64,000 nt of DNA from Roseateles saccharophilus (GTDB lineage: Bacteria; Pseudomonadota; Gammaproteobacteria; Burkholderiales; Burkholderiaceae_C): positions 54,605 through 118,604 of the forward strand of contig NZ_SMBU01000014.1 in NCBI RefSeq assembly GCF_004342485.1, in the 5' to 3' direction. The translations under genes and the position numbers were made by a program. Shown here piece after piece: positions 46,452-55,417 of this stretch. How positions within the stretch are numbered: position 1 is the stretch's first letter; the number at the start of each line of letters is the position of its first letter. A model generated the notes under the pieces. The model had not been told where the DNA came from. It made no database searches and saw nothing but the letters and a program-made list of their open reading frames with translations.

Positions 46452-46468
46452 AGAGGAAGGGACAAGCC

Positions 46469-47152
46469 ATGCTCAAGATGGAAAAACTGCAGAAGGTCTA
46501 CCGCACCGAGATGGTCGAAACCTATGCACTGCGCGACTTCAACCTGACGGTGAACGAGGGCGAGTTCGTCGCGGTGACCGGCCCTTCGGGCTCGGGCAAG
46601 ACGACCTTCCTGACCATCGCCGGCCTGCTCGAGGCCTTCAGCGGCGGCAGCTACAGGCTCGACGGCATCGACGTCAGCCGCATGGGCGATGGCGAGCGCT
46701 CGGCGGTGCGCAACCGCAAGATCGGCTTCATCTTCCAGGCCTTCAACCTGATCCCCGACCTCAATGTGCTCGACAACATCGAGGTGCCGCTGCGCTACCG
46801 CGGCTACGGCAGCGCCGAGCGCAGGAAGCGCGCCGCCGATGCGCTGGCCCGCGTCGGCCTGTCGGCCCGCGGCCGGCACTACCCGGCCGAGCTGTCGGGC
46901 GGCCAGCAGCAGCGTGTGGCCATCGCGCGGGCCCTGGCCGGCGAGCCGCGCCTGCTGCTCGCCGACGAGCCCACCGGCAACCTCGACAGCGCGATGGCGC
47001 GCAGCGTGATGGAGCTGCTGGAGGAACTGCACCGCGACGGCGCCACCATCGTGATGGTCACGCACGACCCGCAACTGGCCGCGCGCGCACAGCGCAATGT
47101 GCACGTCATCGACGGCCAGGTCGTCGACCTTGCCGCCGAGTTGACGGCTTGA
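46469..47152 (+). CDS. ABC transporter ATP-binding protein (MacB/LolD type)
   Basis: 227 residues. Walker A GPSGSGKTT, signature LSGGQQQR, Walker B LLLADEPTGNLD and the switch histidine (VTHDP) are all present. The short size and the sequence class fit the stand-alone ATPase of MacB- or LolCDE-like exporters with FtsX-type permeases. GGAAGGGA lies seven bases before the ATG at 46469, which decides this start over 46448. It hydrolyses ATP to drive the two permeases encoded downstream. Confidence 0.92.
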   Translation: MLKMEKLQKVYRTEMVETYALRDFNLTVNEGEFVAVTGPSGSGKTTFLTIAGLLEAFSGGSYRLDGIDVSRMGDGERSAVRNRKIGFIFQAFNLIPDLNVLDNIEVPLRYRGYGSAERRKRAADALARVGLSARGRHYPAELSGGQQQRVAIARALAGEPRLLLADEPTGNLDSAMARSVMELLEELHRDGATIVMVTHDPQLAARAQRNVHVIDGQVVDLAAELTA

Positions 47153-47157
47153 ACGCG

Positions 47158-48429
47158 ATGCGTCGACTGCCCCTCGCCCTCGTGCTGCTGGCCGCCACGG
47201 CGGCACATGCCGACGACCTGCTGCAGGTCTGGGCCCAGGCGCGCGCGGCCGACCCGCTGCTGCGCCAGGCCGCGGCCCTCAGCGGCGCGCAGGAGGCCAC
47301 GGCGCGCGAGGCCCGCGCGGCACTGCTGCCGCAGTGGAAGCTGGAGCGCGACGAGCTGCGCGATAGCGGCGGCAACCGCTGGAACACGACGACGAGCAGC
47401 CTCAGCCAGCCGCTGATCGACCTCGCCGCGCTGCGCGAATGGGATGCCAGCCGCAGTCAGGCCTCGGCCCAGGCTGAGCGCCTCGTTGCCGCCGAGCAGG
47501 CCGCGCGCGCCCGCGTCGCCGACGCCTATTTCGGCCTGCTGTCGGCCCAAGCCCAGCTCGCCACCGCGCGCGCCAACGAGGAGGCCTTCGACCGCCAGGT
47601 CAACGAGGCCGAGAGCCGCTTCAAGGCCGGCCTGTCGGCCCAGGTCGAGGCCGACCAGTCGCGCGCCTACCGCGAGCTGGCGCGCTCGAACACGCTGGCC
47701 GCCGAGCTCGCGCTGGCCGATGCCCGCGAGGCCCTGGCCCAGCTGACCGGCGCTGCGCCGCCCGCGCTGCAGCCGCTGCGCGGCGACCTCGTCGCCCAGC
47801 CGCTGCCCGACGACGCCGAGGCCTGGGCGCGGCGCGCCGAAGCCGCCAACCCCGGGCTGCGCGCGCTGCAGCTGGACTTGCGGGCCAGCGAGCAGCGCAT
47901 CGCGTCGGCCCGCGCCGGTCACCTGCCGACGCTCAGCCTCGGCGTCGACACGACGCGCCAGCGCGGCGACGGCGTGCCGCTGCTCGACGCGGGCCGCACG
48001 CCCACCCAGGTCGCGCTGCGCCTGACCGTGCCGCTGTTCGCCGGTGGCGCGACCGGCGCGGCGGCCGACCGCGCCGGCTTCCAGCGCGATGCCGCGCGCG
48101 AGCAGCTCGAGGCCGGCCGCCGCGCAGTGCTGCGCGAGGTGCGCGCCGAGCATCTGGCGGTGGGGCAGGGCGCGGCCCAGCTGAGTGCCGCGCAGGCCGC
48201 CGTCGAGGCCGCCGAGCGCGCGCTCGGCGCCACGCGCACCGGCCTCGCCTTGGGCACGCGCAGCACGACCGACCTGCTGCTCGCCATCCAGACCCTGACC
48301 GCGGCGCAGAACGCCCAGACCCAGGTCCGCCACCGCCATGTGCTGGCCCTGCTGGCCTTGCACCAGGCCGCCGGCTCGCTCGGCGACGCCGAGCTCGCCG
48401 CCGTCAACGCCTTGTTGGAGACACGCTGA
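47158..48429 (+). CDS. TolC-family outer membrane channel protein
   Basis: 423 residues with a signal peptide (RRLPLALVLLAATAAHA). The body has the internal duplication of outer-membrane factors, with long helices such as EAFDRQVNEAESRFKAGLSA and a mirror repeat near TRTGLALGTRSTTDLLLAIQTL. It would form the trimeric exit duct of the exporter. The ATG at 47158 is preferred over the TTG at 47149, which would overlap the ATPase stop. The stop overlaps the next start by one base. Confidence 0.9.
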   Translation: MRRLPLALVLLAATAAHADDLLQVWAQARAADPLLRQAAALSGAQEATAREARAALLPQWKLERDELRDSGGNRWNTTTSSLSQPLIDLAALREWDASRSQASAQAERLVAAEQAARARVADAYFGLLSAQAQLATARANEEAFDRQVNEAESRFKAGLSAQVEADQSRAYRELARSNTLAAELALADAREALAQLTGAAPPALQPLRGDLVAQPLPDDAEAWARRAEAANPGLRALQLDLRASEQRIASARAGHLPTLSLGVDTTRQRGDGVPLLDAGRTPTQVALRLTVPLFAGGATGAAADRAGFQRDAAREQLEAGRRAVLREVRAEHLAVGQGAAQLSAAQAAVEAAERALGATRTGLALGTRSTTDLLLAIQTLTAAQNAQTQVRHRHVLALLALHQAAGSLGDAELAAVNALLETR

Positions 48430-49736
48430 TGTTCCTGCACTACCTCGAACTCGCCGCCCGCAGCGCCCGCGCCTCCAAGGGCCTGTCGGCGCTGATGGTG
48501 CTGGCCCTGGCTCTCGGCATCGGCGCCTGCATGACGACGCTGACCGTCTACCACGTGCTGTCCGGCGACCCCATCCCGGCCAAGAGCGCGCGGCTCTTCA
48601 ACGTGCAGCTGGACGCGGGCGAGATCATCGGCTGGGAGGCCGGCAAGGAGCCCACCTTCGACCTCAGCCGCTTCGACGCGACCGCGCTGCTGCGCGACGG
48701 CAAGGCCCGCCGCCAGGCCATGATGAGTGCGACCAATGTGGCCGTCGGCGTCGGCGATGGCCGCATCAAGCCGATCTTCTCCAGCACCCGCTACACGACG
48801 AGCGACTTCTTCGCGATGTTCGACGCGCCCTGGCAGTACGGCAGCGGCTGGAGCGCGGCCGACGACGCAGGCGAGGCGCGCGTGGCCGTCATCTCGGCGG
48901 CGCTGAACGACAAGCTCTTCGGCGGCGCCGACAGCGTCGGCCGCGAACTCATCGTGCGCGGCCAGACGCTGCGCGTCGTCGGCGTGCTCAAGCCCTGGAG
49001 GTTCCAGCCGCACTTCTACGACCTGACGCTGGGCGGCTTCGCCGAGTCGGAGGACTTCTTCCTGCCCTTCTCGACGGCCATGCTGCTCAAGGTCGGCCAC
49101 TGGGGGAATATGGATTGCTGGGGCAAGGGCGCCAATGGCGGTTCGCCCATGGACCCGGCCGCGAGCTGTTCCTTCATCCAGTACTGGGTCGAGCTCGACA
49201 GCCCCGACGACGCCAAGGCCTACCGCGACTACCTCGTGCACTACTCCGAGGCCCAGCGCGCCGCCGGCCGCTTCCAGCGCCCGACGAACGTGAGGCTGCG
49301 CAACGTCATGGAATGGCTGGGCGCGCAGAAGGTGCTGCCCGCCGACGTGCGCCTGCAGACCTGGCTGGCCTTCGGCTTCCTGCTCGTCTGCATCGTCAAC
49401 ATGGTGGGCCTGCTGCTGGCCAAGACGCTGCGCCGCGCCGGCGAGATCGGCGTGCGCCGGGCGCTGGGTGCGACGCGGCGCGCGGTCTTCGCGCAGTTCG
49501 TCGTCGAGGCCGGGCTGCTCGGCGTCGTCGGTGCTCTGCTGGGCCTCGCGTTCGCGCAGGGCGGGCTCTGGCTGGTGCGCCACAGCCCCAACGACTACGC
49601 CCGCCTCGCCGAACTCGACGCCCCCATGCTCGCGCTGACGCTGGGCCTGTCCCTCGTCGCCAGCCTGTGCGCCGGCCTGCTGCCGGCCTGGCGCGCGGCC
49701 CTCGTCACCCCCGCCGTCCAACTGAAGGTGCAGTGA
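48429..49736 (+). CDS. FtsX/MacB-type ABC permease, first copy
   Basis: 435 residues. The layout is one N-terminal membrane helix (about 18-40), a large periplasmic MacB core domain, then three C-terminal helices (from about 315). The usual permease motifs are seen in RRAGEIGVRRALGATRRAVFAQ. It should pair with the second permease to form a heterodimer. Start and stop codons overlap its neighbours by one base, so translation of the operon is tightly linked. Confidence 0.9.
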   Translation: MFLHYLELAARSARASKGLSALMVLALALGIGACMTTLTVYHVLSGDPIPAKSARLFNVQLDAGEIIGWEAGKEPTFDLSRFDATALLRDGKARRQAMMSATNVAVGVGDGRIKPIFSSTRYTTSDFFAMFDAPWQYGSGWSAADDAGEARVAVISAALNDKLFGGADSVGRELIVRGQTLRVVGVLKPWRFQPHFYDLTLGGFAESEDFFLPFSTAMLLKVGHWGNMDCWGKGANGGSPMDPAASCSFIQYWVELDSPDDAKAYRDYLVHYSEAQRAAGRFQRPTNVRLRNVMEWLGAQKVLPADVRLQTWLAFGFLLVCIVNMVGLLLAKTLRRAGEIGVRRALGATRRAVFAQFVVEAGLLGVVGALLGLAFAQGGLWLVRHSPNDYARLAELDAPMLALTLGLSLVASLCAGLLPAWRAALVTPAVQLKVQ

Positions 49737-51043
49737 TGTCCGCCTCCTCTTCTTCCTCGACGCTGCCCCTCGACCCCGCCGCGCCGGGGCGCTCCGCCGG
49801 CCTGGCCGCGGCCCTGCATGGGCTGCTGCTGGACCTGCGGCCCATCCTGTCGACGCTGCGCCGCCATCGCATCGCGGCCGGCCTCATCGTGCTGGAGGTG
49901 GCGCTGACCTGCACCATCGTCACGAACGCGCTGCACCTGATCCAGACCCGCGTCGACTTCCTCAACGCCGACAGCGGCCTGGCCGAGCCCGAGATGGCGG
50001 TGCTGGAGGTGCGCGGCAGCAAGCCCGTGCCGCCCGAGCGCTCGGCCGGCATCGTCGCCGAGGACGTGGCGCGGCTGCGCGCCCTGCCCGGTGTGAAGGC
50101 GGCCACGTCGGTCAACCAGATCGTCTACGGCAACAACAGCAACAACAGCGGCGTGGCGCTGGAGCCCGACAGCAAGGGGCCTCGCGTTGCCGCCGCCCAG
50201 TACGAGGGCGACGAGCAACTGCTGCCCGCCTTCGGCCTCAGGCTCGTCGAGGGCCGCAACTTCACGGCCGACGAGGTGCTGGACAGCAACAAGGTCTTCA
50301 GCGAGCCCGAGGCCCATGTCGGCCAGGTCATCATCAACAAGGCGATGGCCGACAAGCTCTTTCCCGGCCGCTCGGCACTGGGCCGCGTGATCTACGTGTT
50401 CGGCGCCTCGCCGTCCACCGTCGTCGGCGTCGTCGAGACACTGACCCACCCCTACCTGCACCGGGCCCGCGACAGTGGCGGCTACGCGATGCTCTTCCCG
50501 CTGCGTGGCGGCGGCAGCTATGTCGTGCGCACCGAGGCCGGGCGGCTGGACGCGCAGATCAAGGCCGCCGCGGCGGCGCTCGAAGCCGTCGATCCGAACC
50601 GCGTCGTCACGAAGTCGCGGGCGCTGCTCGACATGCGCGCGGAGTTCTACGCCCAGGACCGCGCGATGGCCTGGCTGATGAGCGGCGTCTGCGTCGCGCT
50701 GCTGCTCGTCACGGCCATGGGCATCGTCGGCCTGGCCAGCTTCTGGGTGCAGCAGCGCACACGCATGATCGGCACGCACCGGGCGCTGGGCGCGACGGAG
50801 GGCCAGATCCTGCGCTACTTCCAGCTCGAGAACCTGCTGCTGACGACGACCGGCATCGCCATCGGCCTGGCCGGTGCGTTGGGCCTGAGCCATCTGCTGA
50901 TGCAGAGCTACGAGCTTGAGCGTTTGCCCTGGGTGTATCTGCCCACCGGTGCCCTATCGTTGTGGCTGCTGGGCCAGGTCGCCGTCTGGGTGCCGGCCCG
51001 GCGCGCCGCACGGCTGTCGCCGGTGGCGGCGCTGCGCAGCTGA
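49736..51043 (+). CDS. FtsX/MacB-type ABC permease, second copy
   Basis: 435 residues, the same length and fold as the upstream permease but clearly diverged. A cytoplasmic N-terminal extension (about 1-45) precedes the first membrane helix. The periplasmic domain contains GNNSNNSGVALEPDSKG, and the C-terminal part has QQRTRMIGTHRALGATEGQI and three helices. It is the last gene of the exporter operon. Two different permeases make a LolCE-like heterodimer likely. Confidence 0.9.
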   Translation: MSASSSSSTLPLDPAAPGRSAGLAAALHGLLLDLRPILSTLRRHRIAAGLIVLEVALTCTIVTNALHLIQTRVDFLNADSGLAEPEMAVLEVRGSKPVPPERSAGIVAEDVARLRALPGVKAATSVNQIVYGNNSNNSGVALEPDSKGPRVAAAQYEGDEQLLPAFGLRLVEGRNFTADEVLDSNKVFSEPEAHVGQVIINKAMADKLFPGRSALGRVIYVFGASPSTVVGVVETLTHPYLHRARDSGGYAMLFPLRGGGSYVVRTEAGRLDAQIKAAAAALEAVDPNRVVTKSRALLDMRAEFYAQDRAMAWLMSGVCVALLLVTAMGIVGLASFWVQQRTRMIGTHRALGATEGQILRYFQLENLLLTTTGIAIGLAGALGLSHLLMQSYELERLPWVYLPTGALSLWLLGQVAVWVPARRAARLSPVAALRS

Positions 51044-51093
51044 AGGAGCTGCACCGGAGCGAACCGGGGCGAGCCCCCGGAAAAGGAGGGGCC

Positions 51094-52002
51094 ATGAAAT
51101 CCAAGCTGCTCAAGCGGCTGCTGATCGCGCTCGGCGCGCTGCTGCTGATCGTCGCCGCCATCCTGCTCACGGGCTGGCTGCAGGCCGGGCGCAAGCAGGA
51201 GCGCCGCATCGACGTGCGCGCCGAAGCCATTGCCCTGCCCACCGAGGCCGCGGCCCTGGAGCGCGGCCGCTACCTGTTCAGTTCGCGCGGCTGCGCCGAA
51301 TGCCATGGTGCCGACGGCGCCGGCCGCAAGGTCATCGATGGCGGCGGCATGCTCGTCATCGCGCCCCACATCGGCCCGGGGCCGGGCGCGGTGACGGCCA
51401 ACTACCGCGTCGAGGACTGGGTGCGCGCCATCCGCCACGGCGTCAAGCCCGACGGCCGGCCGCTGCTCATCATGCCCAGCGAGGACTACAACCGCCTCAC
51501 CGATGCCGACGTCGGCGCGCTGGTCGCCTACGCGAAGCAGCTGCCCGCCATGTCGCACGGCGAGACGGCCCTCATCCGGTTCCCGCCGCCGGTGCGCGTG
51601 CTCTACGGCCTCGGCCTGATCCAGGACGCCGCCGCCAAGATCGACCACAGCCTGCCACCCGCCGCGCCCGTGCCCGAGGGGCCGACCGCCGAGCACGGCC
51701 GCTACGTCGCGCAGATGTGCATGGGCTGCCACGGCCCCGGCTATTCCGGCGGCAAGATCCCCGGCGGTCCGCCGGACTGGCCGGCCGCGGCCAACCTGAC
51801 GCCCGGCAGCGACAGCGTGATGATGGAACGCTATGCCAGCGTCGACGCCTTCATGGCAATGATGAAGAGCGGCAGACGCCCGAGCGGAGAGGCCATCCCC
51901 GTGATGCCCTTCCCGTCGCTGTCGCAGCTCAACGAGGTCGACCTGCGCGGCCTGCACGCCTTCCTGAAGACGCTGCCGGCCAAGGACGCTGGCAACCGTT
52001 AG
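51094..52002 (+). CDS. Membrane-anchored dihaem cytochrome c
   Basis: 302 residues. One N-terminal membrane helix (about 9-30) anchors two cytochrome c domains in the periplasm, with haem motifs CAECH and CMGCH and distal methionines in RPLLIMPSEDY and IPVMPFPSL. The pattern matches the cytochrome c subunit-like proteins used with alcohol or aldehyde dehydrogenases. No partner dehydrogenase is adjacent. It follows the exporter operon by 50 bp on the same strand, and a purine-rich AAAAGGAGGGG precedes the ATG. Confidence 0.85.
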   Translation: MKSKLLKRLLIALGALLLIVAAILLTGWLQAGRKQERRIDVRAEAIALPTEAAALERGRYLFSSRGCAECHGADGAGRKVIDGGGMLVIAPHIGPGPGAVTANYRVEDWVRAIRHGVKPDGRPLLIMPSEDYNRLTDADVGALVAYAKQLPAMSHGETALIRFPPPVRVLYGLGLIQDAAAKIDHSLPPAAPVPEGPTAEHGRYVAQMCMGCHGPGYSGGKIPGGPPDWPAAANLTPGSDSVMMERYASVDAFMAMMKSGRRPSGEAIPVMPFPSLSQLNEVDLRGLHAFLKTLPAKDAGNR

Positions 52003-52008
52003 CCCAGG

Positions 52009-52644
52009 CTAGCGCCAGCCGCTCGCCAGCGTCCAGGCGGCGGTGGCGAGCAGCAGGGCGCCCACGGCACGCCCAGCCGTCACCTGCGTGGCCGCGCTGC
52101 CGGCCAGCCAGATGCGCACGCGGCCGGCCGCCAGCGCCATGCCGCCATAGATCAGCACCTGGGCCGCCGCGCCGATCAGGAAGAGCACGAAGCCCTGCAG
52201 CGCGACGCGGCCCAGCTCGGGGCGGATGAACTGCGGCACGACGGCCAGGCAGAACAGATAGGCCTTGGGGTTCATCAGGCAGGTCAGCACCGCGCGGCCG
52301 AAGGTGGCCGGCAGCGGCCGCGATGTGCCGGCCTGCACGGCGCCCAGCGCGCCGGCGCCGCGCCACAGCTGCCAGCCCATCCAGGCCACATAGAGGCCGC
52401 CGGCGGTCAGCAGCACATCGAACAGCGTGGGCCAGGCCTGCAGCAGCAGGCTGATGCCCAGCGCGCTCGCCAGCACATGCACGAAGCCGCCGACGACCAT
52501 GCCGGCCACGGCCGCGAAGCCGGCGCGGGCGCCGTCGGCCAGCGCGCTGGCGAGCACGAAGGCCATGTCCATGCCGGGCAGCACGATGATGCCGAAGACG
52601 AGCACGGCGTAGAGCCAGAGGTGGGTGTAGGGGGTGGTGTCCAT
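52009..52644 (-). CDS. LysE/RhtB-family amino acid exporter
   Basis: 211 residues with six hydrophobic segments. The family signature near the N-terminus reads LPGMDMAFVLASALADGARAGF, followed by MNPKAYLFCLAVVPQFI. Members export amino acids such as lysine, threonine or homoserine lactones across the inner membrane; the substrate is unknown. It is convergent with the cytochrome c gene, seven bases apart. Confidence 0.88.
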   Translation of the reverse strand: MDTTPYTHLWLYAVLVFGIIVLPGMDMAFVLASALADGARAGFAAVAGMVVGGFVHVLASALGISLLLQAWPTLFDVLLTAGGLYVAWMGWQLWRGAGALGAVQAGTSRPLPATFGRAVLTCLMNPKAYLFCLAVVPQFIRPELGRVALQGFVLFLIGAAAQVLIYGGMALAAGRVRIWLAGSAATQVTAGRAVGALLLATAAWTLASGWR

Positions 52645-52670
52645 GCCGCGCAGTCTGGGCGGCGGCGATG

Positions 52671-53159
52671 TCAGTCCTTGTCAGCAGGGCGGGGCGGCAT
52701 CACGCGATAGGGCGGCCGGGCTGCGGCGCCGATGGCGACGACGGCCAGGGCCTGCTGCACATCGGGCAGGGCGCGCGCCGCGGCCTCCAGCGCCGCGCCC
52801 TGGTCGGCGCCCGCGACGCAGCCCTCCAGGTAGACGACGCGCCCCTGCACGGTCAGCCACAGGCTGCTCGGGTGCAGCACGGGCAGGGCGGCGAGGCGCT
52901 CGCGCAGCGCGGCGGCGATGCGCGCGTCGTAGCGGTAGGCATTGGGCTCGCTGCATTCGCCGCTGAGCCAGCAGGTGGTGCCGCGCTCGGCCCGGTGGTG
53001 GGCCTGCACGCGCGCCTCGGCGGCCGAAATGCGCGGGCCGACCGGCTCCGCGCAGCCGGCGATGTCGGCCGACAGCGGCTCGAAGGGGTCGCCGAAGCGG
53101 TTCAGCAACTGCGCGTCGTCGACGCCACCGGCCAGCAGCAAGGCCATCCACAGCTTCAT
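52671..53159 (-). CDS. BON-like domain protein
   Basis: 162 residues. An N-terminal hydrophobic stretch (LWMALLLAGG) may be a signal or anchor. The C-terminal half resembles a BON domain (SLWLTVQGRVVYLEGCVAGADQGAALEAAARALPDVQ split over strands and a helix), a fold that binds phospholipid or other envelope parts. Four cysteines are spread through the middle. It has no clear functional partner nearby. Confidence 0.65.
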   Translation of the reverse strand: MKLWMALLLAGGVDDAQLLNRFGDPFEPLSADIAGCAEPVGPRISAAEARVQAHHRAERGTTCWLSGECSEPNAYRYDARIAAALRERLAALPVLHPSSLWLTVQGRVVYLEGCVAGADQGAALEAAARALPDVQQALAVVAIGAAARPPYRVMPPRPADKD

Positions 53160-53222
53160 GGCGCCGATTCTGGGCCGCGCGGTTATCGTTGCTCACCCAG
53201 CAAACCCGGGTTGCCAACCGCC

Positions 53223-53717
53223 GTGTCCCAACAGGAACTGCCCCACACCTTCAAGCTGCTGACGATCTGGCTGCTCGTCGGCCTCGTCGGCCTCGTCGTC
53301 TTCCTCGGCTTCAAGGCCTGGGAGCGCGAGCGCGTCGCCAGCCGCTTCCAGCTCGCCGGCGAGACCGTCGTGCTGACGCGCGCCGACGACGGCCATTTCC
53401 ACTGGCCCGGCCGCGTCGGCGACGTCGAGGTGGACTTCCTCGTCGACACCGGCGCCACGGCCACGGCCCTGCCGCAGAGTCTGGCCGAGCGCGCCGGCCT
53501 GAAGCCGCTGGGGGCCGTGCGCACGCAGACGGCGGCCGGCGCCGTGCAGGGCTTCGTCGCCCGGGCCGACGTGAGCCTGGACGGCGGCGTGCGGGCCGAG
53601 CGCCTGACGGTCACCGTGCTGCCGACGCTGGGCGCGCCCCTGCTCGGCATGGACGTTCTCGGCCGCCTGCACTTCACGCAAAAACCGGGCGAGCTCCGCA
53701 TCGAACCCCAGCCATGA
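53223..53717 (+). CDS. Membrane-anchored retropepsin-like aspartic protease
   Basis: About 164 residues. One membrane segment (about 13-30) is followed by a retroviral-type aspartic protease domain with the active-site motif FLVDTGATATALP and the C-terminal LLGMDVLGRLHF. This matches the TIGR02281 family of bacterial clan AA proteases. The GTG at 53223 is used because it places the membrane segment near the N-terminus. The stop overlaps the next start by four bases. Confidence 0.8.
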   Translation: MSQQELPHTFKLLTIWLLVGLVGLVVFLGFKAWERERVASRFQLAGETVVLTRADDGHFHWPGRVGDVEVDFLVDTGATATALPQSLAERAGLKPLGAVRTQTAAGAVQGFVARADVSLDGGVRAERLTVTVLPTLGAPLLGMDVLGRLHFTQKPGELRIEPQP

Positions 53718-54622
53718 TCCGTGCCCTTCTTCTTGCGCTGTTCGCCGTCGGCGCCCATGCCGCCTGCCCGCCGGTGCCGGTGCAGCCCACGGCCGAGCAG
53801 GCCGTGCGCTGGGCCGCCGCGGCGCCGGACCGCGGCCTGCTGTGGCGCATTAGCCGCGGCGGGCACAGCAGCTATCTCTACGGCAGCCTGCATGTCGGCA
53901 AGGCCGAATGGGCCTACCCCGGCCCGGCGCTGCGCAAGGCCTGGGATGAGACCGAGGTGCTGGCCGTGGAGCTGGACCCGGCCGATGTCGGCCCCGCGCT
54001 GGCTGCGGCGCCGCAGGCCGGGCCGCTGCCGCCGGCCCAGGCGCGGCGCGTCGAGGCGCAAGCCCGCGCGGCCTGCCTGCCGCCCACCGCGCTGGCCGCG
54101 CTGCCGGCCATGCTGCAGCTCAGCACGCTGACGCTGATGGAGGCGCGCCGCGACGGCTTCGACGCCGCCTATGGCCAAGACCTGATGCTGCTGGCCTGGG
54201 CCAAGGCCGAGCACCGGCCGGTGCAGTCGCTGGAGAGCGTGGACGAGCAACTGACGGCGCTGGAGCCCGAGGCCGCCGAGCTGCCGGAACTCATCGACGG
54301 CACGCTGCGCCAACTGCAGCGCGGCGAGCTGCGCGCACCGCTGCGCAAGCTGGCCGCGACCTGGGCGCGTGGCGACCTCAAGGCGCTGGCCGACTACCCG
54401 CGCTGGTGCGCCTGCGCCGACAGCCCGGCCGAGCGGGCCTGGCTCAAGCGCGTCAACGATGATCGCAACACGCAGCTTGCCGCGCGCATCGATGCGCTGC
54501 ATGGTGCCGGTCAGCGCCTGCTGGTGGCCGTGGGCGCGCTGCACATGAGCGGACCCGAGGCCCTGCCCGGTCTGCTGGCGGCGCGGGGTTTCGAGGTGCA
54601 GGCCCTGCTGCCCAGCAAGTAG
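53714..54622 (+). CDS. TraB/GumN-family protein
   Basis: 302 residues with a signal peptide (RALLLALFAVGAHA). The family core includes SYLYGSLHVGKAEW, the central QSLESVDEQLTALE, and the C-terminal LLVAVGALHMSGPEALPGLL, where a GxxH motif and a glutamate may form a metal site. Relatives are related to the Tiki/TraB metalloprotease fold. It overlaps the aspartic protease gene, suggesting the two periplasmic proteins are made together. Confidence 0.85.
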   Translation: MIRALLLALFAVGAHAACPPVPVQPTAEQAVRWAAAAPDRGLLWRISRGGHSSYLYGSLHVGKAEWAYPGPALRKAWDETEVLAVELDPADVGPALAAAPQAGPLPPAQARRVEAQARAACLPPTALAALPAMLQLSTLTLMEARRDGFDAAYGQDLMLLAWAKAEHRPVQSLESVDEQLTALEPEAAELPELIDGTLRQLQRGELRAPLRKLAATWARGDLKALADYPRWCACADSPAERAWLKRVNDDRNTQLAARIDALHGAGQRLLVAVGALHMSGPEALPGLLAARGFEVQALLPSK

Positions 54623-54655
54623 CATCACGTCCACAACAGGCCCCAAGGAGACGCT

Positions 54656-55396
54656 ATGACCGACAACAGCTTCACCAAGTTCGTGCCCGGTTTCGAATTC
54701 CTGCAGGGCCTCGTCAAGAACGCCGGCTCGGCCCTGCCCGGCATCGGCCAGTGGGTCGCGCCCACGCTCAACCCCGAGGAGCTGGCCAAGCGCATCGAGG
54801 AGCTGCGCACCGTGCAGTTCTGGCTGGAGCAGAACGCCCGCATGCTGGCCGCCACCATCCAGGCGCTGGAGGTGCAGCGCATGACGCTGTCCACGCTGAA
54901 ATCCATGAACGTGCCGCTGGCCGAGCTGCGCGACAGCCTGAAGCTGCCCGAGGCCCCGGCCTGGCCCGGCGTGCCGCCCGAGGTGCTGGCCGCTGCGGCG
55001 CCCGCGGCCCAGGCCGCCGCCAAGACCGTGGCCAAGACGGCGGCCAAGACCGCCGCCAGGACCGTGAAGACGGCCGGTGACGCCGCCAAGGCCGCCGCGG
55101 CCAACCCGGCCGCCGCCATCGACCCCACGCAGTGGTGGACGGCGCTGAGCCAGCAGTTCACGCAGCTGGCCACGTCGGCGATGAAGGACACCGCCACCGA
55201 CGCCGCCAAGAACCTCGCCGGCAGCCTGGTCAAGCAGAGCTTCGACGCCGCCAGCGACACGCTGCGCAAGGCCGCGACCATGCCCGGCGCCGTCGTCGGC
55301 AGCGTGGCCAAGGGGCTTGCCGGCGTTGCGCCCGGCAGCGCCAGGCCACCGGCCCCGGCCCGCAAGCGCGCCCCCGCCGCCAAGCGCAAGGCCTGA
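54656..55396 (+). CDS. phaM: PhaM-family PHA granule regulatory protein
   Basis: 246 residues. The conserved N-terminal region FVPGFEFLQGLVKNAG, then RIEELRTVQFWLEQNARMLA and IQALEVQRMTLSTLKSMNV, is diagnostic of PhaM. The remainder is rich in Ala and Lys (a KTVAKTAAKTAARTVK run), ending in KRAPAAKRKA, which fits DNA binding. PhaM activates PHA synthase and links storage granules to the nucleoid. No phaC or other pha gene is in the window. A GGAG sits five bases before the ATG. Confidence 0.85.
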   Translation: MTDNSFTKFVPGFEFLQGLVKNAGSALPGIGQWVAPTLNPEELAKRIEELRTVQFWLEQNARMLAATIQALEVQRMTLSTLKSMNVPLAELRDSLKLPEAPAWPGVPPEVLAAAAPAAQAAAKTVAKTAAKTAARTVKTAGDAAKAAAANPAAAIDPTQWWTALSQQFTQLATSAMKDTATDAAKNLAGSLVKQSFDAASDTLRKAATMPGAVVGSVAKGLAGVAPGSARPPAPARKRAPAAKRKA

Positions 55397-55417
55397 CCGC
55401 CCCGTCCGGGCCGGGTC

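Noticed and set aside
53223..53717. Phage or retroelement protease
   Set aside because: The DTG aspartic protease matches the bacterial membrane-anchored clan AA family and lies next to housekeeping genes; there are no phage or retroelement genes nearby.
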